From Stygiolobus caldivivus (GTDB lineage: Archaea; Thermoproteota; Thermoprotei_A; Sulfolobales; Sulfolobaceae), in the NCBI RefSeq assembly GCF_019704315.1, contig NZ_AP024597.1, positions 1,178,001 through 1,242,000 of the forward strand: 64,000 nt of DNA. The letters are read 5' to 3'. Position 1 is the stretch's first letter, and the number at the start of each line of letters is the position of its first letter. The position numbers and the translations under genes were made by a program. This document shows positions 9,182-17,223 of the stretch, piece after piece. The notes beneath the pieces are model-generated. The model worked only from the letters and a program-made list of their open reading frames with translations, searched no databases and was not told where the DNA came from.

Positions 9182-9710
9182 ATTACCAACGGTAGGGTAT
9201 TTTACTGCGTTAGACCGGTTATAAACATATAAAAACGTAAAAACTTGGGCGGAATTCCCGTTAACATTATCGTCTATAAATTTACTGATGATCTTTCTTC
9301 ATAAGCAGTATAAATATTGAGTATATTTACATTTTGCCAAAAATTTTTGGAAGTGTAAATAGCTCTATAACTACACTATGGGAGTGGACACAGTGTGGTC
9401 ACTGAGCTATAAAGACCGTTCACTGAACTTAAGGCGTCTTGAGTCCTTATCACACACCGTTACTACAGGACAGGGTCCCTCTCGTGTGCAATTTATAGTT
9501 TAATAACGACGCTATGACCCCTCTGGAGCACACTATAATTTAGACCCGTTAGAGGCATTACTACTGTTATCCGGTTAACTTGGAAGGGGTGTAAGACGGG
9601 TGTTCGGAAAGCTGACCGAGGCTAAAGGGATTGATCGGACCGGTAGGTAAACCGAGGGTATTAGAAGAGCTTCGGAAAAAACTTAAAAACCCTAAAAAAC
9701 ATAGCCCCAT
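9182..9710. other. Gap with a MITE-1 copy
   Basis: Holds the element at 9389-9516, an A+T-rich stretch at 9290-9360, and the promoter of the ABC ATPase gene (ACTTAAAAACC at about 9681-9691, 25-30 bases before the ATG at 9711). Confidence 0.5.
9389..9516 (+). repeat. MITE-1 copy (128 bp)
   Basis: The left end CACAGTGTGGTCACTGAGCT and right end AATAACGACGCTATG form the imperfect inverted repeat that defines the family; the length equals that of the copy at 29795. The flanks GGAGTGGA and ACCCCTCT do not match, so any target duplication has decayed. Confidence 0.65.
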
Positions 9711-10604
9711 ATGATAAGCATAGAAAATGTCACGAAAAGATTTGGTAAAAGACAAGTCCTCCAAGACGTCTCTTTTGACGTCAAGGACGGCGAGATAGTG
9801 GGCTTTGTGGGCTTAAACGGTGCGGGGAAGACCACGACAATAAGGATAGCCGCGGGCACGATACAGCCCAACTCAGGGGACGTATTAATAAACGGTCACA
9901 GCGTCACAAAGGAAAAGAGGGTCGCCTCAAAGTACTTGGGCTGGGTGCCCGAACTGCCCATCTTTGAACAGGACGTGAAGGCACTGGACTACTTCGTTTA
10001 TATTGCTGGCTATTACGGTATACCGGGCGGAGAGGCGAGGGAAATGGGTAAGAGGCTCTTTGAAGAAGTAGGACTGTCGGGCAGGGAAAAGGACAAGCTC
10101 AGGAACTACTCGCAGGGCATGAAGAAGAGGTTCGCCCTCGCTGTGTCCCTCATTTCAAACCCGAATAACTTCTTATTTGACGAAGTGCTTAACGGCCTGG
10201 ACCCCCAAGGTATACAGTTCTTCAGGGAAGTCGCACTGAAGATGAAAAAGGAGAAAAAGGCGATCCTCTTCTCCTCCCACATACTGTCTGAGGTAGAGGC
10301 GATCGCAGACAAGGTAGTGTTCATCCACAAAGGTAGGGTCGTTAAAATAGCGACAATGGACGAGATAAGGAACAGTATATCGACCCGTAACTTAAGGGTA
10401 GTCCTCGGTAAAGTGACGAAAGAGGCCATCTCGGAAGCCGAGAAGTTCGGTACTGTAGAGGTAAACGGTAACACGCTCGTGATCAGGGACTGTAAGGCTG
10501 ACCTACAGGCTGTATCTATGGCACTCAGTAACTTCCAAGTCCTCGAAATAGGGTGGGTGACCGGGGGCTTGGAGGACTACTTCTTTAAACTCACTTCAGG
10601 GTGA
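9711..10604 (+). CDS. ABC transporter ATP-binding protein (ABC-2 exporter type)
   Basis: This 297-residue ATPase has Walker A GLNGAGKTTT at about 34-43, a Q-loop region near WVPELPIFEQ, signature NYSQGMKKR at about 130, Walker B NFLFDEVLNGLDPQG at about 153-167, and the switch His in LFSSHILSE near 190. The C-terminal 70 residues are the extension usual in ABC-2/DrrA-type exporters. It is followed directly by a permease gene and powers export of an unknown substrate (lipid, drug or surface component). The signature serine is preceded by Tyr as in many ABC-2 systems. A leaderless promoter box lies at about -27. Confidence 0.92.
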   Translation: MISIENVTKRFGKRQVLQDVSFDVKDGEIVGFVGLNGAGKTTTIRIAAGTIQPNSGDVLINGHSVTKEKRVASKYLGWVPELPIFEQDVKALDYFVYIAGYYGIPGGEAREMGKRLFEEVGLSGREKDKLRNYSQGMKKRFALAVSLISNPNNFLFDEVLNGLDPQGIQFFREVALKMKKEKKAILFSSHILSEVEAIADKVVFIHKGRVVKIATMDEIRNSISTRNLRVVLGKVTKEAISEAEKFGTVEVNGNTLVIRDCKADLQAVSMALSNFQVLEIGWVTGGLEDYFFKLTSG

Positions 10605-10655
10605 CCTGAGACGGTTTCAGTAATACTCTACGACTTTAAGAGGAGTTTTATAAGG

Positions 10656-11975
10656 TTGAGCGTACTCCTCACGCTCATACTGTTCACCGCGGGAGGGGTC
10701 GCCTTTAGCTTCTTCACACTCCAGTTCTTAGGGGTCTCGAGCGGGTCTTACATTGACCTCAACTTTATGGGCTATTATTACGTCGTCAACGGCTCAGCCA
10801 CGATCACCGGTGTAGTGTTCAACAACCAAGGGCAACCTATCCCGGGCGCTACGGTCACTGTCTCTAACGGGGGCCAGACGGTCGCCTCTACGACCTCAGG
10901 TAGTAACGGAGCAGTGTTGGTCCACATAACCCGTCCTTCAGTGCGTCTTACCGGTAAGGTAGAGTACGGCGGGGTCTCTAGGGAGTTCCACCTCAGACTA
11001 CCGCCCTCATTTAACACGGGGTTTTCATCTATCGATAGTATCAGCAACCTCTACTACTTTTTTAGCCTATCGAGCCTGGGGGCTTTAGCCCAATTCGGAG
11101 ACCACTTGGTGATAGTCCCCATGGAGAACGCGACAGTGCACTTAGAGTACTACTCGGCTTCGGGGCTCCTCGCCAACCGCACTGTCGAGGTCACGGCCTT
11201 AAAGCCCGAGGTGCTCACACTACCCGTCCCGCATAACACAAAATACGTGACGTGCTCCGTCACTTTGCCGGACGGGAAGCCGGGTATGGCATATAACATC
11301 ACAGTTTACCCCTACACGCTGTTAGGGGACTACGTAGTGCGCGAGTACCCTACTGCGTTGGGCCTCTTCTCGTCGTTCTTCCCGTTTGTAGTAGCATATT
11401 TGGGCTATTCAATGTTTTCTACCCCGAGGAATAACGGCTCCCTTGAGTTCCTCCTAGCGAGGCCTATAACGAAAAGGGAACTGTACTTCAACCGCTACTT
11501 GTCTAACTTACTCACTGTAGTTATAGCCTCCTTGTTAGTCAACTTGGCGGCACTACTGGTGTTTACGTCTTTCATTGGCCTACCTCCCCTTTATACGGTC
11601 ATGACACTGGAGGTGGTGAGCTTGTCAGCGTATATGGCGGCTTTCCTCAGTTTGACATACATGGGAGGAGGGATATCTAGGTATAAACAGCTAAGTATAG
11701 CTATCCCTATAGCGATGTATTTCGTGTCCGTGTCGATAGGGGCAGTGACCGCTTTTAACCCTTCCCTGTTTTGGCTGATTTACTTGACACCTTCAGCATT
11801 AGGGGAATACATATCCAGTTACTTATTGACTAGTGTGCCGGTCTTCAGTTTAGGCCAAGGCGTCCCTATCAGTATACCGACTGTAAGTTTACCGTTAAGT
11901 ATAGCCTCGTCGGTGTTGTGGGTAGTGGTACCTCTGCTCATAGGGTATTTGGCTTTCAAGAAGGAGGACATTTAA
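10656..11975 (+). CDS. ABC-2 type permease with inserted carboxypeptidase-regulatory-like domain
   Basis: Annotated from a TTG at 10656 (439 residues). The first membrane segment is followed, at about 45-110, by an extracytoplasmic beta domain of the carboxypeptidase-regulatory type (GVVFNNQGQPIPGATVTVSN), a further beta region to about 225, then five membrane segments with the ABC-2 motif NNGSLEFLLARPITKRELY near 255. The in-frame codons just upstream of the TTG (10617-10655) read SVILYDFKRSFIR, exactly what the cytoplasmic N-terminus of an ABC-2 permease should look like, but no ATG, GTG or TTG lies between the ATPase stop (10602) and 10656. The true start may therefore be non-canonical. 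Confidence 0.85.
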   Translation: MSVLLTLILFTAGGVAFSFFTLQFLGVSSGSYIDLNFMGYYYVVNGSATITGVVFNNQGQPIPGATVTVSNGGQTVASTTSGSNGAVLVHITRPSVRLTGKVEYGGVSREFHLRLPPSFNTGFSSIDSISNLYYFFSLSSLGALAQFGDHLVIVPMENATVHLEYYSASGLLANRTVEVTALKPEVLTLPVPHNTKYVTCSVTLPDGKPGMAYNITVYPYTLLGDYVVREYPTALGLFSSFFPFVVAYLGYSMFSTPRNNGSLEFLLARPITKRELYFNRYLSNLLTVVIASLLVNLAALLVFTSFIGLPPLYTVMTLEVVSLSAYMAAFLSLTYMGGGISRYKQLSIAIPIAMYFVSVSIGAVTAFNPSLFWLIYLTPSALGEYISSYLLTSVPVFSLGQGVPISIPTVSLPLSIASSVLWVVVPLLIGYLAFKKEDI

Positions 11976-12432
11976 CAGAACAAGGTGAGGTGGAGTCCCT
12001 CCCGTGAGGGGTAACCCCACTTTATAAGATATTTTCTTTTGTGACCTAGGGCATAAGGTCGTCATGTAGTTAGGTGAGTAATAAAGCTTGTAGAGGGAAA
12101 ACCCCCAAATCCAAGGTAGTGGCCAGAAAAGTTAAAGGACGAGTACTACGCTAAACTATCACCCCCGTGCCCATGTCATATTAGCGTTTGTTGAAAAACC
12201 GTGGTAACTGAGTATTAGAATAAACATTTACGTAAGGACTTATGCTTAACTCATGTTAAATACTCTATAGCCCTTCACTTTTAGTGGTGAGACATGCAAT
12301 TTACGCATCTAATTAATAAAAACGTGTAGGCAAAAGGTTTTACGTAAAACACTGTAGGTATATGTCACGTATTTACAAATTAATATGGTTTCGGTTAAAA
12401 AATATTGGCGTAAGGCCTTTTCGGACATCACG
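11976..12432. other. Gene-free gap
   Basis: Between the ends of two converging genes. Contains an inverted MITE-4-like match at about 12205-12245 (AAACATTTACGTAAGGACTT). Nothing else recognised. Confidence 0.45.
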
Positions 12433-13731
12433 TTAATCGAATACCTCCCTTATAGCACCGAATACCTTACCGGTGTCGTCTAATATCTCTAACTCACCGC
12501 AGTTCACATCAATGTATTCAGCCTTATACACATATTTGTTCTCTATGACAGCCATCCCGAAGATAGAGAGGAAAAAGGTAAGTAGTGTTAATAACCCTAA
12601 GTTCATGTCGTTTAGTAATATCCCCAGCAACACTGGGCTGAACAGCCCCAATGGGAGTAGCGGCACGGCCATAGCTACCTTCAACTTGTCCATCACATTC
12701 ACGTCCGTCGTATAGACCCGCTCAGGTACTGCGCTCTTCACGTCACCGCTTCCCTTTTCTACCACTATGACCCTCTTATTCATGACCCCCACTATTTGTG
12801 GCCCTAACACAATACCCTTTACTAAGTCCTCGTCCTCGTCGAGTCCTACCCCTGCAAAGTACCTAAGCCTCAAGGGGTACTCTTCAGTGATCACGTCAGC
12901 ACTGTCAATAAAGGGCTTGCCTTCGGTAGCTTGGTAGAGGAAGTAACGGTTGACGAACTTCAGCCCCTCCGGTAACGATGTAGGGAAAAGCCGGTTTAAG
13001 GAGGCTAACACTAAGGCGCGGTCTGACCCCGTATAGGGTAGCCTGACGTGGTAGGCTGAAGTGTAAGGGAACACCTTTGAGACCGTAACGTAAACCCTCC
13101 GGGCCTCCTCGGAACCGTGTTCTCCCGCCACCGTGACGAACGCTTTATTTACCCTGCTCCTCACAAGCTCGTAAAATGAGAGTGTAAAGAGGTGGAGTGC
13201 GTTGAAGTCGTAACTGGGGTCTATGACGTCTACGATTATGACGTCAAACGTCCGGTTTTGCTTCATGAGGAATTCCCTCCCGTCACCTACTACCTTTCGT
13301 ACCCTCCTGTCGTGTAGTGACCGGTCGTTAAGGGAAAGCTCCTTACCTATACGTATTACGCACTTGTCTGTGTCCACCAAGTAAACTAACTTGACGCTGT
13401 CCCACTTCAGGACTTCTCTGAGTGCCAGCCCGTCCCCTCCGCCTATTATGAGTACTGTTTTGGGCTCTCTAGCGATTGACATGGCGGGGTGTACCAGCGC
13501 TTCATGGTAGACATACTCGTCTCGCTCCGTAAACTTCGTAAAGCCGTCAATTATTAAGGCGAGCCCGCGGTCGGTACTTTCCAGTCCTACACGTGCATGG
13601 GTGCAGGGGGTCCTTTTATGCCACCCCACTTTGGGTCTTGAGTTATCGTCACAGCCGTCCCTTTTATCTCCCGTCGTATTGACTTCACTACCGCCTTTTT
13701 CCCCACGGTCGTCTTTTCCTGAGTCGTCCAT
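12433..13731 (-). CDS. Spermidine-synthase-like protein with C-terminal membrane hairpin
   Basis: The central part (about residues 45-260) is a Rossmann methyltransferase fold of the polyamine aminopropyltransferase family: a G-D-G motif in VLIIGGGDGLALRE, an acidic residue in YLVDTDK, and VVGDGREF followed by DVIIVDVIDP. The N-terminal 40 residues are hydrophilic and charged. After about residue 345 come two membrane segments (LKVAMAVPLLPLGLFSPVLL and LLTLLTFFLSIFGMAVI) and a short soluble tail. True spermidine synthases of archaea are soluble and about 300 residues, so this is a membrane-tethered variant whose substrate need not be a polyamine. AAGGAG lies about nine bases before the ATG. 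Confidence 0.75.
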   Translation of the reverse strand: MDDSGKDDRGEKGGSEVNTTGDKRDGCDDNSRPKVGWHKRTPCTHARVGLESTDRGLALIIDGFTKFTERDEYVYHEALVHPAMSIAREPKTVLIIGGGDGLALREVLKWDSVKLVYLVDTDKCVIRIGKELSLNDRSLHDRRVRKVVGDGREFLMKQNRTFDVIIVDVIDPSYDFNALHLFTLSFYELVRSRVNKAFVTVAGEHGSEEARRVYVTVSKVFPYTSAYHVRLPYTGSDRALVLASLNRLFPTSLPEGLKFVNRYFLYQATEGKPFIDSADVITEEYPLRLRYFAGVGLDEDEDLVKGIVLGPQIVGVMNKRVIVVEKGSGDVKSAVPERVYTTDVNVMDKLKVAMAVPLLPLGLFSPVLLGILLNDMNLGLLTLLTFFLSIFGMAVIENKYVYKAEYIDVNCGELEILDDTGKVFGAIREVFD

Positions 13732-13790
13732 TATTGTCTCCTTTGTGATATAATCTGCATAAAATGTTAAAAATTTTTAGCGAGTAAAGG

Positions 13791-13976
13791 TGGTCGGTTA
13801 CGTCTACGTTGCGATTTATATTTGTCTAAACAAAGTGAGGTTATCACATTAAATTTACACTAAGTAATATTAATACGTAGTACGTGTAAAGACGTAAAGT
13901 GACGTGTTAATAACTAGGTTAATGCAGAATAGCCTTTGTATATTGTATATAACGTGTAAATGGGCCGTGAAAACCC
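13791..13976 (+). repeat. MITE-3 copy (about 186 bp, internally shorter)
   Basis: The left end GGTCGGTTACGTCTACGTTG matches the family's GGGTC-TTTCACGACTCTTTTGCG end; the core ACGTAGTACGTGTAAAGACG matches the copies at 46075, 49140, 55420 and 57225; the right end runs to GTGAAAACCC. Confidence 0.6.
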
Positions 13977-14360
13977 AATACCCGCTTTTCTCATTTTTTA
14001 TAAACCGCACGTTATAAAATTGGCTTTTTTGACCAGGGCTTTGAGGTCTAAAGCACTTAACATGGGGCCTTCCCAGATGTAAAGGTAAATGTGCAGGATA
14101 ACACCTAGCTATCAAAGGTTTTTACCAAACGTTAACGGGTATAGCAGTGCCTCCGCTCAGGTGGAAAGTTTCTCGTCTTTAGACGTGATATGTCCTCATT
14201 ATAGCCTTAGCCTTAACTCAATGTCACTTTCTAACTCGAATTTACACGTATAATACCAATAAACGGTATTTTTACACCCTAAACATATTTACCTCTCAGA
14301 CGTGTTGCATCACCACACTCGGTTAGTGCTTAGGGCCCCTATCCCGTTATTTGGACAAGA

Positions 14361-14369
14361 TTTTTAAAC
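14361..14369 (+). promoter_or_regulatory. TATA box for the gene at 14390
   Basis: TTTTTAAAC centred 25 bases before the ATG, the spacing of Sulfolobales leaderless promoters. Confidence 0.55.
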
Positions 14370-14389
14370 TACGTCAATAACATCTTTTT

Positions 14390-16204
14390 ATGAAAAAATA
14401 CACACCTATTGCTCTGCTGCTCTTCTCCCTATTTTTCCTGAGTATAATAGTAACTACTGCACAATCAACTCCTCAGGTCAAACAGGTAGCGTCAACGACA
14501 ATCGACACACCTAGGTTGAATATAAATAGCGTGACTTATTACGACCATGGAGTAGTAGTAGCGATGAGTTACATTAACTTTTCCTTCTCCCTAGGGAATT
14601 TCAATACCAAGCCTTCATCTACACTGTACATCTACTTCTTCAACAGCACCACTAGCACTATCTTATATAAGTCAACACTGACGAGTATATCACAAGTTTA
14701 CGCACTTGTTGAAAACGGGGACCTCTACGTGATAGTTGATACCGTGTCATTTCCATCTTATGCCATGCAACCGTTGGCAGTTACCCCATCGTACGAGGCT
14801 TACGTATACGTGTTCAGCGGTCTGAGGTTGGTGAACACGTACACAGTCAACGGCTTACTGGTAAGTGCTAATGAAGACGGACACGCCCCACCTATGAACT
14901 TGTCAGCACTGGAAATTGAGAGAGTGAGTTTTTCAGCACCTACATCGTCAATGCCTACGGCACTTGGCCTTTCTTATAATTTCACGATCATGCTTAACAA
15001 CACGAACATCACTCTGGTGGACGCAATACCGGTGATCCAGCTACAGCTACCACAAGGTGACCTAATAGGGGTAGAAAACATTTCTAATATATCCATGTCT
15101 CCATCTGCCGTACCTTTCAATTTCACCTTGTATAGCAACGACGGTAAAATAGTCTGGAGTAAAGTTTACCCCTTGCTTAATTACTTAGAATTAGGCTTTA
15201 TACCCGGTGCATTTGTTGGCATGTCTAATGGCCTCAGTTCTTTGACGCTATATTTACAAGGGTCTGCCTCAGTAGTGGGTGACCAGCTTTTCGTAGTCAA
15301 TACTACACCGTTACCGTTAACTTCGCTTTCACAACAGCCCGCACAGAGCCTTACGGTCAACGCGACATTGTTGGGGATAGACTTGTCTAACGGTGAAGTA
15401 ACTACTACCATACACTTGTCAAATGTCTCGCCCGAAATACTGGTACAGAACATAGGGGGCCAGTTATACGTTACTATAATGGGTAGTAAGGAAGTAACGG
15501 TAGAGAGATATAACGGTAGTAGTCTGACACCGGTAGCTAAAATACCGTTAACCGTACAAGTAAAGCAGATAACCATACCCGGCCCGGTAAATATCACAAG
15601 GAACCTAACGAAAGTAGAGACTGACTTCTTCTACACTTACGGGAAATACTTCTTAGTGGCTAACCCTACTGTAAAGGGAATTAATGTGACAGACATATAC
15701 GCTGGGGGGGTTACGACTTATACCCTGAGCGGTAACCTTACCGACTTCGATGTCACGCCTGAAAACTACGCCTTATTAGTAAATGACAGTAACAGTTACG
15801 CCTTAGTGTTCCTAAACGATAACGGCACGGTCAGGGGTAATGTGAGTATAGGGCAAATAGGCGTGTCTTCGGTGTTTAGCCTCATAACGTCGCCTAACGT
15901 GTACGTGGTAGAGGAAGACCCCTACACGTATTATGTAGTTAAAGCCCACTCAAACTTCAGTGTTTCTAGCACGACGAGTACTAACATAGTACAGCCCACA
16001 CAAGGTGAGACTCAGGTACAAGTCTATGAAGTAAACTTCCCCAAGCCGGCAGTACCTACAACTACTACCGCTCCGAGCAAAACGTCTACTCCAACGGTAC
16101 CTCCTACCACCTCGGGTATCCCCACTACTATGTTGGCCGTAGTAGCGGTCGTTATAGTGGTAGTAATAGCTGTAGGAGTTTTCGTTTTAAGGAAGAGGAA
16201 GTAA
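14390..16204 (+). CDS. Large C-terminally anchored surface protein
   Basis: The 604-residue protein has a signal peptide (KKYTPIALLLFSLFFL then TTAQS), about 520 residues of beta-rich, Asn/Ser/Thr-rich sequence with more than 25 N-x-S/T sequons, a Pro/Thr stalk at about 555-577, a C-terminal membrane segment (TMLAVVAVVIVVVIAVGVFV) and a basic stop-transfer tail LRKRK. The plan matches Sulfolobales solute-binding or S-layer-associated proteins, but no catalytic or ligand-binding motif is seen. The proteins at 30849 and 51258 share the architecture. A run of eight T at 16224-16231 is a probable terminator. Confidence 0.8.
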   Translation: MKKYTPIALLLFSLFFLSIIVTTAQSTPQVKQVASTTIDTPRLNINSVTYYDHGVVVAMSYINFSFSLGNFNTKPSSTLYIYFFNSTTSTILYKSTLTSISQVYALVENGDLYVIVDTVSFPSYAMQPLAVTPSYEAYVYVFSGLRLVNTYTVNGLLVSANEDGHAPPMNLSALEIERVSFSAPTSSMPTALGLSYNFTIMLNNTNITLVDAIPVIQLQLPQGDLIGVENISNISMSPSAVPFNFTLYSNDGKIVWSKVYPLLNYLELGFIPGAFVGMSNGLSSLTLYLQGSASVVGDQLFVVNTTPLPLTSLSQQPAQSLTVNATLLGIDLSNGEVTTTIHLSNVSPEILVQNIGGQLYVTIMGSKEVTVERYNGSSLTPVAKIPLTVQVKQITIPGPVNITRNLTKVETDFFYTYGKYFLVANPTVKGINVTDIYAGGVTTYTLSGNLTDFDVTPENYALLVNDSNSYALVFLNDNGTVRGNVSIGQIGVSSVFSLITSPNVYVVEEDPYTYYVVKAHSNFSVSSTTSTNIVQPTQGETQVQVYEVNFPKPAVPTTTTAPSKTSTPTVPPTTSGIPTTMLAVVAVVIVVVIAVGVFVLRKRK

Positions 16205-16223
16205 CTCCTTTACGCCAAACCGC

Positions 16224-16231
16224 TTTTTTTT
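16224..16231 (+). terminator. Poly-T terminator after the surface protein gene
   Basis: Eight consecutive T residues 20 bases after the stop codon at 16204; archaeal polymerase terminates at such runs without needing a hairpin. Confidence 0.5.
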
Positions 16232-16447
16232 AAACTTAAAAGGTATCAGTCTCTATGAAAATAGTCGCTCTTTAAGGTCGTTTCCTCCTTTTAAAATAAC
16301 CGTCAGAAAGGGGTGACATTAAATACCGTACTCATTACTGGGTAAGGCCCCCCACTACTCTACATGGCTACATTTTTTATCATGACTCGATTGGGGAAAC
16401 CTTTAAGCGATTCGGGTCTCAGATATGATTAACGTTCATTGAAGGTT

Positions 16448-16495
16448 GTGTATAAGTATTCACGTAAATGTTTAGGGTAATACCCAGCTGTCACG
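16448..16495 (+). repeat. MITE-4-like short repeat
   Basis: TATAAGTATTCACGTAAATG followed by TTTAGGGTAATACCC, almost the same as 2935-2975; the following GCTGTCACGATTTTTCC is shared with the looser copy at 20025-20080. Confidence 0.5.
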
Positions 16496-16624
16496 ATTTT
16501 TCCAATGAATACTATCCTTGTTATTATAGCTGCGCTCCACTTTATTTTACTCAAAACCTGGAGCCTCGATCGTAAATAATGTAAAATTATGCGTCTAGTT
16601 TATAGAAGCTTGTGAGAGAGGGCA

Positions 16625-17015
16625 TATGGTGTCGTCACCGGGCTACAAAGTCTCTTTATATTACTTGAGCAACAGTTATTCTACCTTTCCTTGGTAATAC
16701 CAAACTACCGGTATTGCTGATAAAATTTTTAGATCCACATCGGTTTTATTAAAAAATGTGAAGTACTAAAAGGAGCTGGATACTGCAAAGGGCGAGTTCA
16801 GCATTGGGGAGCTCACTAACCTGAAGAGCGTGTAGGAGCTTCTCTAGTTTGTTGAAAATTGTTTATAAGATGCACGGGCTCTGATAAAAATTTTTAAGTC
16901 ACGATAAAGCGGAATAGACTGCTAACTTGGGACACGTTAAGTCCTTATCTCTCACCGTAGCGTCGGGGTAGAGGCCCCTATCACGTTTACTTTATAGCTT
17001 AGTAACGGTACTGTG
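16625..17015 (+). repeat. Enlarged MITE-1 copy (391 bp)
   Basis: The left end GGTGTCGTCACCGGGCTACA and right end TTTATAGCTTAGTAACGGTA are the MITE-1 inverted repeats. The inner right part (ACACGTTAAGTCCTTATCTC) aligns with the 29795 copy, but about 260 extra bases lie between about 16672 and 16930. So another sequence has been inserted, or this is a longer ancestor. The insert contains two near-identical TGATAAAATTTTTA motifs (about 16718 and 16883) but no usable frame. Confidence 0.6.
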
Positions 17016-17223
17016 TCCGCCCTCAAACGTGTATACGCAACGGTTTTGGGTAAAAGGCTCTACGACATTGACGTCAGTCCTTGGGGCGTTTAAGTACTTT
17101 TCTCGTAGAGGAGCCTGCATATGTATACCCTTTTTCTTTATAGAACTATTAAAAAATAGGTGCTTATACTACCTAAGTGTTATTATAAATTGCGAATATT
17201 ACTTTCAAACTACCAAGTATTAT

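Larger units (their letters stand above)
13732..14389. other. Divergent gap with a MITE-3 copy and a leaderless promoter
   Basis: Contains the element at 13791-13976 and, at 14361-14369, TTTTTAAAC positioned 21-29 bases before the ATG at 14390. The region between about 13980 and 14350 shows nothing I recognise. Confidence 0.5.
16205..17223. other. 1-kb gap with MITE-4-like and MITE-1-derived sequence
   Basis: Holds a MITE-4-like repeat at 16448-16495 and an enlarged MITE-1 at 16625-17015. A frame that extends the TPP enzyme upstream to 17029 begins beside the MITE and is not taken as coding. Upstream of the TPP enzyme, TATTATAAAT at 17181-17190 could be the promoter. Confidence 0.5.

Noticed and set aside
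17029-17223. N-terminal extension of the TPP enzyme
   Set aside because: The extra 65 codons come from the gap next to the MITE-1 copy and have no counterpart in the family; the ATG at 17224 gives the normal N-terminus.
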